In this document: one piece after another, positions 15,129 through 24,139 of the stretch
How positions within the stretch are numbered: the first letter of the stretch is position 1
Layout of the letters: every line of letters begins with the position of its first letter
From: Sphingomonas jaspsi DSM 18422
GTDB lineage: Bacteria; Pseudomonadota; Alphaproteobacteria; Sphingomonadales; Sphingomonadaceae
Assembly (NCBI RefSeq): GCF_000585415.1
Contig: NZ_KK073876.1
Coordinates: forward strand, 1,237,810-1,301,809
DNA length: 64,000 nucleotides
Reading direction: 5' to 3'
Position numbers and translations under genes: made by a program
The notes under the pieces: generated by a model
Databases searched by the model: none
Told to the model about the DNA's origin: nothing
The model's input: only the letters and a program-made list of their open reading frames with translations

Positions 15129-16429
15129 ACCAGCGGCGGCTGGCTGTCGTCGGCCGGGGTCGCTTTCTTCAGCCGCGGCGGTACGCGCGGCGGTACCGGG
15201 GGATTGGCGCTATGGTGCCATTCCTCCAGCAGCCGCGCGGCATAGTCGCGCCCGCCAAGGCCGAAGGCGATGGCGCTGGCCACCGCGACCGACCCCAGGA
15301 TCAGGCCGAACGCCAGCATCACGATCTGGTCGGCGAGGCCCATGAAGGTCAGGCCGATGGCGGTGAACAGTGCGATGATCGCATATTTGACCACCGTCTG
15401 CGCATAGCCGCCTTCGCCGGTCGAGCTACCGACCAGGTTGGAAATGATCCGCGCCAGCACGAAGCCGACGACGATCACCAGCGTGCCGAAGATGACCTTG
15501 CCGCCCAGTTCGGTGACTTGGATCATCAGCGCGGCGGTCTGGTCGCCGCCAAGGCGATGCAGCGCCTCGATCCCCGCCACCAGCAGGATGGTGGTCATCG
15601 CCAGCGATCCCATCACCCGCGACGGCGAAATGCTGCGCGGCATGGCGCCCAAAGAATGGACATAATTGTCGAAGCCGAGGCTCGGCAGCACGGTTTCCAG
15701 CAGGCTCTTGACCCACTTGGCGATCAGGAACGCGATCGCCAGCCACAGCAGCGCCGCGAGCACGTTGGGGATCGCCAGCGCGATCATGTTGAGCATGTTC
15801 TTGGCCGGTTCGCTGACGGCGTCGATCTTCAAAATGTCGAGCGCGGCGATGGCGGCGAAGATGATGATCACCGCCGACACCGTCATGCCGACCGCGCGGG
15901 CGATGGTGCTGCGGACAGGGGCGACGCCTTCACCCGCGACGCCGGCGGCGTCGACGGCCACCGGCTGCTCGCCGAGGTTGAGGCCGGCGCGGCCCGCCAG
16001 CTTTTCGAGGTTGAGCGCGCCCAGCGCCGCCTCGACGATATGACGCACGATCCGCGCCAGGATCAGGCCTGCGAAGAAGAACAGGCCGGCGCCGAGCAGG
16101 CGCGGCAGGAAGGCGAACACTTCGTTGGTGAGCGCGGTGACCGGGGTCAGCACCCCCGACAGGCCGAGCGGCTGCAGCGCCGCGATCAGGCCGACCAGCC
16201 ACACCAGCCAATAGCCGAGACGGCCGAGTTCGGTCCCGATGCTGTCGCCGCCGATGCCCGGATTGCGCTTCAGGATCGGCAGGCGGTCGATCAGCTTGGC
16301 GACGCCCCACTGCACCGCCTTGGCGACGAAATGGGTGACGATGAGGATCAGGACGGCGAACAGGACCTTGGGCCCCCATTCGACCAGCTGCTGCTGCCAA
16401 TAATGGGCCGGTTCGGTAGTTTGGTACAT
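15125..16429 (-). CDS. Mechanosensitive ion channel-like membrane protein (conserved TM helix family)
   Basis: About 434 residues with repeated hydrophobic segments: VLFAVLILIVTHFVAKAVQWG near residue 20, LVWLVGLIAALQPLG, AGLFFFAGLILARIV, MTVSAVIIIFAAIAALDIL, LAALLWLAIAFLIAKWV, and C-terminal pairs including VMLAFGLILGSVAVASAIAFGLGGRDYAA. The last glycine-rich segment resembles the pore helix of MscS proteins. I chose ATG 16429, which puts the first membrane helix at a normal distance. The gene is followed by the DUF429-like gene with a 4-bp overlap. Confidence 0.8.
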   Translation of the reverse strand: MYQTTEPAHYWQQQLVEWGPKVLFAVLILIVTHFVAKAVQWGVAKLIDRLPILKRNPGIGGDSIGTELGRLGYWLVWLVGLIAALQPLGLSGVLTPVTALTNEVFAFLPRLLGAGLFFFAGLILARIVRHIVEAALGALNLEKLAGRAGLNLGEQPVAVDAAGVAGEGVAPVRSTIARAVGMTVSAVIIIFAAIAALDILKIDAVSEPAKNMLNMIALAIPNVLAALLWLAIAFLIAKWVKSLLETVLPSLGFDNYVHSLGAMPRSISPSRVMGSLAMTTILLVAGIEALHRLGGDQTAALMIQVTELGGKVIFGTLVIVVGFVLARIISNLVGSSTGEGGYAQTVVKYAIIALFTAIGLTFMGLADQIVMLAFGLILGSVAVASAIAFGLGGRDYAARLLEEWHHSANPPVPPRVPPRLKKATPADDSQPPLV

Positions 16430-16440
16430 GACTCTCCCCT

Positions 16441-17781
16441 TCAGTCCTTCGCCTGCCGTTCTCGCCGAAGCCCGTCCCAATAGGCAAGACGTTCCGCGAT
16501 CTTGGCTTCGAACCCGCGATTGACGGGCTCGTAAAATGCTTGCGCCCCCATGCCGTCGGGCCAGTAATCCGCGCCCGAAAAGCCGTCGTCGGCGTCATGG
16601 TCGTAGGCGTAGCCGCTGCCGTAGCCGATGTCCTTCATCAGCTTGGTCGGCGCGTTGAGGATGGACTGCGGCGGCATCAGCGACCCGGTGTCGCGGGCGG
16701 AACGCCACGCCGCCTTCTGCGCCTTGTAGGCGGCATTGGATTTGGGGGCGGTCGCGCAATAGAGGCAGGCCTGGACGATCGCCAGTTCGCCTTCGGGCGA
16801 CCCGAGGAAGTCGTAGGCGTCCTTGGCGGCAAGGCATTGCACCAAGGCCTGCGGATCGGCGAGGCCGATGTCTTCCGAGGCGAAACGGACGATGCGGCGC
16901 AGGACGTAGAGCGGCTCTTCGCCCGCCACCAGCATCCGCGCCAGATAGTAAAGCGCCGCCTGCGGATCGGACCCGCGCAGCGATTTGTGGAGCGCGGAGA
17001 TAAGATTGTAATGTCCCTCGCGGTCTTTGTCGTAGACCGCAACGCGCCGCTGCAGCAGCCGGGCGAGCCCGGCCGGGTCGAGCTTCTCCTCCAGCCCGAG
17101 ATCGAACAGCGTTTCGGCCTGGTTGAGCAGGAAGCGCCCGTCGCCGTCGGCACTGGCGACCAGCGCGGCGCGAGCATAGTCGTCGAGCGGAAGCGGCTGG
17201 CCGGCCAGCGCCTCGGCGCGGTCGAGCAGCTGGCTCAGCGCTTCTTCGTCCAGCCGGTGCAGGATCAGCACCTGCGCGCGGCTAAGCAGCGCGGCATTGA
17301 GCTCGAAGCTGGGATTCTCGGTCGTCGCCCCGACCAGCGTGATGGTGCCGTCCTCGACGAAGGGCAGGAAGCCATCCTGCTGGCTGCGGTTGAAGCGATG
17401 GATCTCGTCCACGAACAGCAGGGTGCGCTTGCCGGTGCGGGCGAACTCCTTCGCCTCGGCAAAAGCCTTCTTGAGGTCGGCGACGCCCGAAAACACCGCC
17501 GACAAGGCGACGAAGCGCAGGCCGACCGCATCCGCCAGCAGCCGCGCGATGCTGGTCTTGCCGGTACCGGGCGGTCCCCACAGGATGATCGAGCTCAATT
17601 TCCCCGCCGCAACCATCCGCCCGATTGCGCCCTCGGGGCCGGTCAGATGTTCCTGTCCCACCACCTCGTCCAGTGCGCGCGGGCGCAGCCGGTCGGCCAG
17701 CGGACCGTCGGGGGAAGGGGCGCCTTGAGCCGCCTTGGCGGCGCTGTCGTCGGCGAAGAGGTCGGCCATCTGCGCTGTCAT
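16441..17781 (-). CDS. rarA: Replication-associated recombination protein A (AAA+ ATPase, RarA/MgsA)
   Basis: 446-residue clamp-loader-like AAA+ ATPase acting at stalled replication forks. Visible are the N-terminal LADRLRPRALDEVVGQEHL, Walker A GPPGTGKTS (about residues 59-67), Walker B LLFVDEIHRFN, and sensor 1 GATTENPSFELN. The C-terminal MgsA tetramerisation region contains RGSDPQAALYYLARML and ends with the YKYPHD-equivalent region (YAYDHDADD). Length and order match RarA. ATG 17781 (MTAQMADLF) chosen; a second ATG follows four codons later. Confidence 0.93.
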   Translation of the reverse strand: MTAQMADLFADDSAAKAAQGAPSPDGPLADRLRPRALDEVVGQEHLTGPEGAIGRMVAAGKLSSIILWGPPGTGKTSIARLLADAVGLRFVALSAVFSGVADLKKAFAEAKEFARTGKRTLLFVDEIHRFNRSQQDGFLPFVEDGTITLVGATTENPSFELNAALLSRAQVLILHRLDEEALSQLLDRAEALAGQPLPLDDYARAALVASADGDGRFLLNQAETLFDLGLEEKLDPAGLARLLQRRVAVYDKDREGHYNLISALHKSLRGSDPQAALYYLARMLVAGEEPLYVLRRIVRFASEDIGLADPQALVQCLAAKDAYDFLGSPEGELAIVQACLYCATAPKSNAAYKAQKAAWRSARDTGSLMPPQSILNAPTKLMKDIGYGSGYAYDHDADDGFSGADYWPDGMGAQAFYEPVNRGFEAKIAERLAYWDGLRRERQAKD

Positions 17782-17828
17782 AGGCCGACCAAAAAAAACT
17801 TTCACCTGCCCTTGTTTGCGATAGCACT

Positions 17829-17840
17829 AAGATATATCTT
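17829..17840. promoter_or_regulatory. Palindromic operator candidate for PadR regulator
   Basis: AAGATATATCTT is a perfect 12-bp palindrome located 25 bp before the padR start and 48 bp upstream of rarA on the other strand. ATAT-centred palindromes are typical PadR binding sites and PadR genes are commonly autoregulated. Confidence 0.5.
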
Positions 17841-17865
17841 CGACCTATCGTAAGAAAGGAATAAA

Positions 17866-18477
17866 ATGCGATTTCACTTCCACCGCGGCCACGGCCGCCA
17901 TCATGGCCTTCACGGCCAGTTCGCCATGCCCGGCCGGTTCGGCTTCGACAGCGGCGACTTTCATTTCGACTTCGGCGAAGGCGGGCGCTTCGGCCATGGC
18001 CATGGCGGCCGTCGCGGCCGTCGCCGCGTGTTCGAAAGCGGCGAGCTAAGGCTGACGCTGCTCAAGCTGCTCGCCGACCAGCCGCGCCACGGCTACGAGC
18101 TGATCAAGGCGATCGAGGAGATGACCGGCGGCGATTATGCCCCGTCGCCCGGCGTGGTCTATCCGACGCTCTCGATGCTCGAAGACTTGGGTTACATTGC
18201 CGAAACCGCGTCGCCCGATGCCAAGCGCGTCTATGCGGCGACCGACGCCGGCCGCGCCCACCTCGCCGACAATGAGGCCGAGGTCGCAGCGCTGATCGAA
18301 CGGCTCGGTGCGATCGGCAAGCGTCGCCAGGCGCCCAAGCCCGAAATCGGCCGCGCGGTCGCCAATATGATGGCGGCGCTGCGCAATCGCGTCGGGCGCG
18401 ACGGCTGGACCGACGAACTGCTCGGCGAGGTCGTCGACATCCTCGACGAGGCGGCGAAGAAGATCGAGCGGATCTAG
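17866..18477 (+). CDS. PadR family transcriptional regulator with His/Gly-rich N-terminal extension
   Basis: 203 residues. The first about 50 are extraordinarily rich in His, Gly, Phe and Arg (MRFHFHRGHGRHHGLHG and so on), then a typical PadR winged helix starts at ESGELRLTLLKLLADQPRHGYELIKAIEEMTGG (about residues 57-89, given in parts), with PSPGVVYPTLSMLEDLGYI as recognition helix and wing. A C-terminal helical dimerisation segment follows. The His-rich tail could bind metal (inference). The stop overlaps the convergent glycosyltransferase stop. Confidence 0.9.
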   Translation: MRFHFHRGHGRHHGLHGQFAMPGRFGFDSGDFHFDFGEGGRFGHGHGGRRGRRRVFESGELRLTLLKLLADQPRHGYELIKAIEEMTGGDYAPSPGVVYPTLSMLEDLGYIAETASPDAKRVYAATDAGRAHLADNEAEVAALIERLGAIGKRRQAPKPEIGRAVANMMAALRNRVGRDGWTDELLGEVVDILDEAAKKIERI

Positions 18478-19661
18478 CTCGGCAGCCAGCGCGGGCCGAA
18501 GCTGGCCTGCAGCCGCTGGCGTCGTTCGATGACCCGGTCGTACAGCTTCAGCATCACCGAATTGATGTTGTCCCAGTCTCGGGTCCTGGCGAATTCGATG
18601 CCGGCGGCGCCGTGGCGCGCGCGAAGGGCCGGGTCTTCGGCATAGCGCTTCAGCGCCGCGCCATATTGGTCGATCTCCATCGGGTCGACCAAGGTGCCCG
18701 ACACGCCGTCCTGCACCAGGCTGGTGGCGCCAGTGGCGGCCGCGGCGATGACCGGCAAGCCCGACGACAGCGCTTCCTGCGTCACATTGCCGAACGCCTC
18801 GGTAATCGACGGGTTGAGGAAGACGTCGGCGCTGGCCAGTGCCCGGCCGAGGTCGGTGCCGGTCTGCGACCCGACGAACACTGCCGACTTCGGCAGATGC
18901 TCTTCGAACCAGGGGCGAGCAGGGCCGTCGCCGATGACCAGCACGCGCAGCGGCACCTGCATCCGCTCGGCCGCCGCGATGGCGTCCGAAAAGACGTCGA
19001 GACCCTTTTCCATGACGATGCGGCCTAGGAAGGCGACGACCATTTCGCCATCGCCGATGCCGTGGCTGCGCCGCCATTCCATGTCGCGGCGCGCCGGATT
19101 GAATTGGTCGCGGTCGACTCCGCGGCTCCAAATGGTGATGTCACGGTGCATGCGCTGGGCGCGCAGCACCGCGGCGGTCGAATCCACCGGTGCGACAATC
19201 GCGTCGCAGCGGCGATAGAAGCGGCGCAGCAGCGCACGCAGCGCCGGTTCGAGCAGCCCCAAATGATAATATTGCAGGTAGGTCTCGAACCTCGTGTGCA
19301 CCGACGCGACCACCGGGATTTGCTTGCGCCGCGCCCAGCTGACCGCGCGATGGGCGACGACGTCAGGGCTGGCGACATGGACGATGTTGGGCGCAAAGGC
19401 TTCGAGGTCGGCCAGCGCTTCGCCATTGAGCGCGATCGGGATCCGATATTCCTCGCGCCCCGGAATCGCGACGCTCGGGACGTTGACGAGGTCGCCGGTC
19501 GGCGGGAAGGCGGGATGCTCGACCACCGGGGAATAGACGCGGACGCTAGCGCCCTGGCGCAGCAGATATTCCACCAGCCGGTTCAACGCCTGATTCGCCC
19601 CGTCGCGGACATAATTATAGTTGCCCGAGAACAGGGCGATGCGGAGCTCTTCCGGCTTCAT
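18474..19661 (-). CDS. Glycosyltransferase family 4-type protein
   Basis: 395 residues with a two-domain GT-B layout. The N-terminal half has IALFSGNYNYVRDGANQALNRL and VHVASPDVVAHRAVSWARR, the C-terminal half VVAFLGRIVMEKGLDVF, VLVIGDGP and the donor-binding ITEAFGNVTQEALSSGLPV (E-x7-E, about residues 284-300). Such enzymes add a sugar to lipids or cell-wall polymers (MgtA-like); acceptor unknown. I chose ATG 19661 although an open frame continues to 20105, because conserved sequence begins here and the extension overlaps another gene. Confidence 0.88.
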   Translation of the reverse strand: MKPEELRIALFSGNYNYVRDGANQALNRLVEYLLRQGASVRVYSPVVEHPAFPPTGDLVNVPSVAIPGREEYRIPIALNGEALADLEAFAPNIVHVASPDVVAHRAVSWARRKQIPVVASVHTRFETYLQYYHLGLLEPALRALLRRFYRRCDAIVAPVDSTAAVLRAQRMHRDITIWSRGVDRDQFNPARRDMEWRRSHGIGDGEMVVAFLGRIVMEKGLDVFSDAIAAAERMQVPLRVLVIGDGPARPWFEEHLPKSAVFVGSQTGTDLGRALASADVFLNPSITEAFGNVTQEALSSGLPVIAAAATGATSLVQDGVSGTLVDPMEIDQYGAALKRYAEDPALRARHGAAGIEFARTRDWDNINSVMLKLYDRVIERRQRLQASFGPRWLPS

Positions 19662-19736
19662 GGGCAACGCCCTTAGCGGCAATGGGGGTTTTCCGGCAAT
19701 GCTTGCGCTTCCGCGCGACTGTGCCACAGTGGGTCC

Positions 19737-20042
19737 ATGAGCGAGACGATCGACGATATCGACGACGAAAACGAAGATGGCGACGACGCGCTGACCATCG
19801 TCGACGAGGCGCTGGTGGCGGGCAATATCGCCAACACCAACGGCCTGCTGGTGATCATCGCCAAGCTGGTCGCCAAGGGCATTTTCGATGCCGACGACCT
19901 GCGCGCTTTTTCCGACAGCTATTCCAAGCCGCTCGACCATGAAAATATGCGCGAGAACGAGCTGATCAGCCAGATGCAGGACCAGATGGAAGCGACGCTG
20001 GCCCAGCTGATGCATTTCCTCGCCGACAAGGGTCACGACTGA
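19737..20042 (+). CDS. Small acidic protein of unknown function
   Basis: 101 residues with a strongly acidic N-terminus (IDDIDDENEDGDD), then an amphipathic helical part VDEALVAGNIANTNGLLVIIAKLVAKGIFDADDL and a second helix MRENELISQMQDQMEATLAQLMHFLADK. No membrane span or known domain. It lies 13 bp before crtZ on the same strand and may be co-transcribed with it. Confidence 0.65.
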   Translation: MSETIDDIDDENEDGDDALTIVDEALVAGNIANTNGLLVIIAKLVAKGIFDADDLRAFSDSYSKPLDHENMRENELISQMQDQMEATLAQLMHFLADKGHD

Positions 20043-20055
20043 TATAGGCGCGGCC

Positions 20056-20586
20056 ATGTCGTTGATTCTGGGATTGCTGCTGTTCCTCGCCACGGTCGCC
20101 TTCATGGAAGGCTTCGCCTACGTCATGCACCGCTGGGTGATGCACGGCCGGCTCGGCTGGGTGCTGCACGAAAGCCATCACCGCCCGCGCACCGGGTTGT
20201 TCGAACTCAATGACCTCTACGGGGTCATCTTCGCAATGCCGTCGATCTTCCTGATCTGGATGGGGGTGCAGGAGGACTGGGGCTGGGTCGCGACGTCGAT
20301 CGGGGTCGGCATCGCCGCCTATGGCGCCATCTACTTCGGCTTCCACGACGTCATCGTCCACCGCCGTGTGCAGCACCGGATCGTGCCGCGCAGCGACTAT
20401 TTCAAGCGCATCGTCCAGGCGCACCGGATGCACCATATCGTCGAAAGCCGCGAAGGCACGGTCAGCTTCGGCTTCCTCTACGCGCCGACCATCGATGCGC
20501 TGAAGGCCGAGCTGGCGCGCAACGAGGAAGCGCGGGTGCGCACGCCGCGCGGGCCTAAGGCCGCGTCCACAATCCTTCGCGACTGA
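20056..20586 (+). CDS. crtZ: Beta-carotene hydroxylase (CrtZ type)
   Basis: 176-residue integral membrane di-iron hydroxylase that converts beta-carotene to zeaxanthin. All His clusters are present: HRWVMHG (about residues 25-31), HESHH (about 38-42), HDVIVHRR (about 99-106) and HRMHH (about 124-128), between hydrophobic helices. The length is usual for CrtZ. It is convergent with crtB and overlaps it by 32 bp. Confidence 0.93.
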   Translation: MSLILGLLLFLATVAFMEGFAYVMHRWVMHGRLGWVLHESHHRPRTGLFELNDLYGVIFAMPSIFLIWMGVQEDWGWVATSIGVGIAAYGAIYFGFHDVIVHRRVQHRIVPRSDYFKRIVQAHRMHHIVESREGTVSFGFLYAPTIDALKAELARNEEARVRTPRGPKAASTILRD

Positions 20587-21478
20587 CCTTCGGCGCGGGC
20601 AGCAGGGCGTCGGCGAACGCCCACAGCACCAGGCCGAACTTCTCCGCCTTCGACACTGAAATCCTTTTATCCCATGCCCGTTCGCCAAGCTCCGCCGCAC
20701 GGACCGCGACTTCGCCGTAGATGCGCGCGGCGCTGAGGACGGCCCAGCGGCTGCGGAACGGCAGGCGTGCCGCACCGACCCGGCTCGACCGGCGATACAA
20801 GGCGGCAAGGTCGGTCAGCTTGCGCGTCACGCGGGCGAGGGCGGAGCGGTGCGCCGGATCGGTCAGGTCGGCGCCGGCCAGCCCTTCTTCCGCCAGCCAC
20901 TGGCGCGGCAGATAGGTGCGCCCGACCTTCGCATCCTCGACCACGTCGCGCGCGATGTTGGCGAGCTGGAAGGCGATGCCGAGGTCGCTCGCTCGGTCGA
21001 GCGTGTCGCGGTCGGATGGGTCGACGCCCATGACATGCGCCATCATCACGCCGACCGCGCCGGCGACCTGGTAGCAGTAGCTGAGCAGGTCCTCGCCCGT
21101 TTCCGGCTGCCACCCGCTCGCGTCGCGGGCAAAGCCGCCGAGGTGGTCGTGCGGCAGGTCGGCGGGGATATGGGTTTCCGCTGCCACCGTCGCCAGCGCA
21201 TCGAACGGGACATATCCCGTCGCTTCGCCCGCCAGCGCCTTGTCGGTTTCGGCGCGGATGAAGGCCAGCCGCTCTTCGGGATTGTCGGTCGCCTTGGCAT
21301 CATGGCCCAGCGTCTGGCCGTCGGTAATATCGTCGCAGGCTCGGCACCAGCAATAGAGCAGCCAGCTGCGCTCGCGCGTTTCCAGCTCGAAAATCTGGCT
21401 GGCGAAGCGAAAGCTTTTCGAGCCCGCCGCGATGGATTTTCCAGCCGCTTCTACCAGGCGGTCGCGGTCGTCACTCAT
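20555..21478 (-). CDS. crtB: Phytoene synthase
   Basis: 307-residue squalene/phytoene synthase family enzyme that condenses two geranylgeranyl-PP into phytoene. Both Asp-rich motifs are present: CRACDDITDG (about residues 44-53) and IARDVVEDAKVGRTYLP (about residues 165-181). I start it at ATG 21478, which overlaps the crtI stop (ATGA); the longer open frame upstream is an out-of-frame shadow of crtI. It is the last gene of crtY-crtI-crtB. Confidence 0.95.
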   Translation of the reverse strand: MSDDRDRLVEAAGKSIAAGSKSFRFASQIFELETRERSWLLYCWCRACDDITDGQTLGHDAKATDNPEERLAFIRAETDKALAGEATGYVPFDALATVAAETHIPADLPHDHLGGFARDASGWQPETGEDLLSYCYQVAGAVGVMMAHVMGVDPSDRDTLDRASDLGIAFQLANIARDVVEDAKVGRTYLPRQWLAEEGLAGADLTDPAHRSALARVTRKLTDLAALYRRSSRVGAARLPFRSRWAVLSAARIYGEVAVRAAELGERAWDKRISVSKAEKFGLVLWAFADALLPAPKVSREGLWTRP

Positions 21479-22944
21479 CCCAGCATCAGCTCCGCGGTCG
21501 CTTCGGCCGATCCGACCACGCCCGGAATGCCCGCGCCCGGATGGGTGCCCGCGCCGACGAAATAGAGGTTTTGGATGACATCGTCGCGGTTGTGCTGGCG
21601 GAACCAGGCCGACTGCCACAGCACCGGTTCCAGGCTGAACGCGCTGCCGAGATGCGCGAACAGGTCGTGCTGGAAGTCGCTCGGCGCATAGTGGAAGCGG
21701 GTGCGGATGCGGCTGCGGATATCGGGGATCAGCCGCTTCTCCAGTGTGTTGATGATCACCTCGGCATATTTCTCGCCCTCTTGCGCCCAATCGACCGGCG
21801 CCTTCTTCATGTGCGGCACCGGCGCCAGCGCGTAGAAAGTGGAGCAGCCCTCCGGCGCCATCGACGGGTCGGTCGCGGTCGGGTGGTGGAGGTAGAGCGA
21901 AGGATCGCTCGCCAGCACGCCGCGGTCGTAAATGTCGCCGAGCAGCCCGTCGTAGCGCGGGCCGAACAGGATCATGTGGTGCGGAATGTCGGGCGAGGGG
22001 CCTTCCAGCCCGAAGTGCAGCACGAACAGCGAGGGCGAGTAGCTTTTGCGCTTGAGTTGCTTCACGCGGTTGGGCCCGCGCGGATGGTCTTCGATCAGGC
22101 CGTAGCTGGCGACCACGTCGCCGTTCGACGCGACCATGTCCGCTTCGCCGCGCCAACCGGACGCGGTGCGTACCGCGACCGCCTTGCCGTCCTTGACGTC
22201 GATCGCGGTGGCAGGGTCGGCGAGGCGGATGGTGCCGCCCAGCCGCTCGAACAGCGCGACCATGCCCGCGATCAAGCGGTTGGTGCCGCCCTTGGCGAAC
22301 CAGACTCCGCCGTCCCGCTCCAGCTTGTGGATCAGCGCATAGATCGACGAGGTTGTCATCGGATTGCCGCCGACCAGCAGCGTGTGGAAGGATAATGCCT
22401 GCCGCAAATGTTCTTCGCGCACAAACTTTGAGACAATGGAATAAACCGATCGCCATGCCTGGTATTTGGCGAGCGCCGGTGCGGCCTTGAGCATATCGGT
22501 AAAGCTCAGGAACGCCTTGGTGCCCAGCTTAACATAGCCTTCTTCGAAAACCCCGCGGCTATAGTCGAGGAAGCGCTTGTAGCCTTCGACGTCGGCCGGA
22601 TTGAGCTTTTCGATCTGCGCGAACAGATATTCGTCGTCGTTCGTGTAGTCGAACCGTGTCCCGTCGGGCCAGTCGAGCGCATAGAAGGGCGTCACCGGCA
22701 CCAAGTCGACGTCGGTGGCGATGTCCTGTCCGGACAGCGCCCACAGCTTTTTCAGGCAATCAGGATCGGTGATGACCGTCGGGCCGCCGTCGAACACATG
22801 GCCGTCGCGTTCCCAATAATAGGCCCGCCCGCCCGGTTTGTCCCGCGCCTCGACAATCGTGGTGGAAACGCCTGCCGATTGCAGGCGGATGGCCAACGCC
22901 AGTCCGCCGAACCCGGAACCGATGACAATCGCCGTCTTGCTCAC
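21475..22944 (-). CDS. crtI: Phytoene desaturase
   Basis: 489-residue FAD-dependent CrtI-type desaturase that converts phytoene to lycopene. The N-terminal dinucleotide fold reads IVIGSGFGGLALAIRLQSAG (residues 6-25) and the C-terminal FAD motif is YFVGAGTHPGAGIPGVVGSAE. The start codon is GTG, overlapping the crtY stop as GTGA; the stop overlaps crtB. Translational coupling across the three genes is therefore likely. Confidence 0.95.
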   Translation of the reverse strand: MSKTAIVIGSGFGGLALAIRLQSAGVSTTIVEARDKPGGRAYYWERDGHVFDGGPTVITDPDCLKKLWALSGQDIATDVDLVPVTPFYALDWPDGTRFDYTNDDEYLFAQIEKLNPADVEGYKRFLDYSRGVFEEGYVKLGTKAFLSFTDMLKAAPALAKYQAWRSVYSIVSKFVREEHLRQALSFHTLLVGGNPMTTSSIYALIHKLERDGGVWFAKGGTNRLIAGMVALFERLGGTIRLADPATAIDVKDGKAVAVRTASGWRGEADMVASNGDVVASYGLIEDHPRGPNRVKQLKRKSYSPSLFVLHFGLEGPSPDIPHHMILFGPRYDGLLGDIYDRGVLASDPSLYLHHPTATDPSMAPEGCSTFYALAPVPHMKKAPVDWAQEGEKYAEVIINTLEKRLIPDIRSRIRTRFHYAPSDFQHDLFAHLGSAFSLEPVLWQSAWFRQHNRDDVIQNLYFVGAGTHPGAGIPGVVGSAEATAELMLG

Positions 22945-24092
22945 ATTCGCTCCATGATGGCGCTTAGGCCGCGGTGGATAGGGATGGGCGGCTTGCCGAC
23001 CAGGATCCGCAAGCGGTCAAGGACGGTAAGTCGGCCGGCATAGAAACGCGCGATCAGCGCCGCCGGCAAGCGGTAGAATCGTTCGAGAATGCGAAAGCGT
23101 TCCGTCGGCGCCGCGCCGAGGAACAGCATCCGGACCAGCATCCGGTCGTAACCGCCGCGCGACCAGGCGCTGCGGGCAACTTTGCGGGTCTGGGCGGCCA
23201 GCGATCCGTCGAGCGTCGCGTCACTGGCCAGCCAGCTGGCAAAGCGGACGGCATCGGGCAGCGAATAGCTGGTCAGCTGGTGGAACAGCCCGGCCCGAAC
23301 CCCGCCGCGCGCCAGCGGGTCGTCTGCCGGCCAAAAGCGGTCGAAATCGCCGTCCATCACCACCGGCAAAACCCCGGTTTCCTCGCGGCTTACCCGCGAT
23401 ACCTGCCAGCCCTTGGCGGCGGCGTAAGCCGCGATCCGCCGCGCCAGTTCGTCGCGGTCGAGGTCGGGCGTGTCGCTGTAATAAGTGTCCTCGACGAACA
23501 ATTCGGTCGGCGAAAAGGGCAGGCAGTAGACGAAGCGATAGCCGTCGGACTGGTCGACGCACGCGTCCATCACAATGGGGCGTTCAAGCCCGTGACCGGC
23601 CGGGATGCTCAGCAATTGCCCGCAGAATTTCTGCCAGCCGCAGCGCATCGCCGACGGTGCCGCACCAAGTCCGCGGCAATCGAGCACCGCGCCGGCGCCG
23701 ATCGTCCGCCCGTCGGCCAGCAGCACTTCCTCCGGCCCGGCCTCGACCACACGGACGCCGACCAGCGCATCGTCGCCCAGCGCGGCGCGCACTTCGCGGT
23801 CCAGCGCTTCGCTCTCGATCGAGCGATAGGGTTCGTCGATCTGGCGGCGATGGGCGGGGAAGCGGACTTCGTAGCTGCCCCAGCGGTGCGCGATCAGCGG
23901 TTCGACCAGCGGCTTGTCGGCGTCGGCGATATCACTGTCGAAAAAGGACCAGACGTGATTGCCGCCGAAGCTCGTCCCGGCCTCGACCAGCGCGACGCGA
24001 ATGTCGGGCCGCTCGCGCTTCATCGCCAGCGCGGCCAGGCCGCCGGCCAGTCCGCCACCCAGGATGATGAGGTCGTATCGGTTGGCGGCCAT
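22941..24092 (-). CDS. crtY: Lycopene beta-cyclase
   Basis: 383-residue CrtY-type cyclase that forms the beta rings of beta-carotene. It starts MAANRYDLIILGGGLAGGLAAL (dinucleotide fold), has HVWSFF (about residues 46-51), and the conserved FVYCLPFSPTELFVEDTYYSD region, plus GLFHQLTSYSLPDAVRFA near the C-terminus. ATG 24092 chosen because the FAD motif begins at once. First gene of crtYIB. Confidence 0.94.
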   Translation of the reverse strand: MAANRYDLIILGGGLAGGLAALAMKRERPDIRVALVEAGTSFGGNHVWSFFDSDIADADKPLVEPLIAHRWGSYEVRFPAHRRQIDEPYRSIESEALDREVRAALGDDALVGVRVVEAGPEEVLLADGRTIGAGAVLDCRGLGAAPSAMRCGWQKFCGQLLSIPAGHGLERPIVMDACVDQSDGYRFVYCLPFSPTELFVEDTYYSDTPDLDRDELARRIAAYAAAKGWQVSRVSREETGVLPVVMDGDFDRFWPADDPLARGGVRAGLFHQLTSYSLPDAVRFASWLASDATLDGSLAAQTRKVARSAWSRGGYDRMLVRMLFLGAAPTERFRILERFYRLPAALIARFYAGRLTVLDRLRILVGKPPIPIHRGLSAIMERM

Positions 24093-24139
24093 CGCCGAAC
24101 GCTCTAGCGGGACACAGCCCTTCCGCCTAGGGGTAAGGC

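Noticed and set aside
15212..16483. 423-codon plus-strand frame opposite the mechanosensitive-channel gene
   Set aside because: His/Asp/Gln-rich low-complexity translation with no domain; membrane helices are evident on the minus strand.
18474..20105. 543-codon version of the glycosyltransferase
   Set aside because: The first about 148 residues lie over the acidic protein gene on the other strand and look non-coding; conserved sequence starts at 19661.
20555..22456. 633-codon frame seeming to fuse phytoene synthase with an N-terminal extension
   Set aside because: The extension is an out-of-frame reading of crtI; crtB starts at 21478 with an ATGA overlap.
22974..24107. 377-codon plus-strand frame opposite crtY
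   Set aside because: No domain; crtY motifs are unambiguous on minus.
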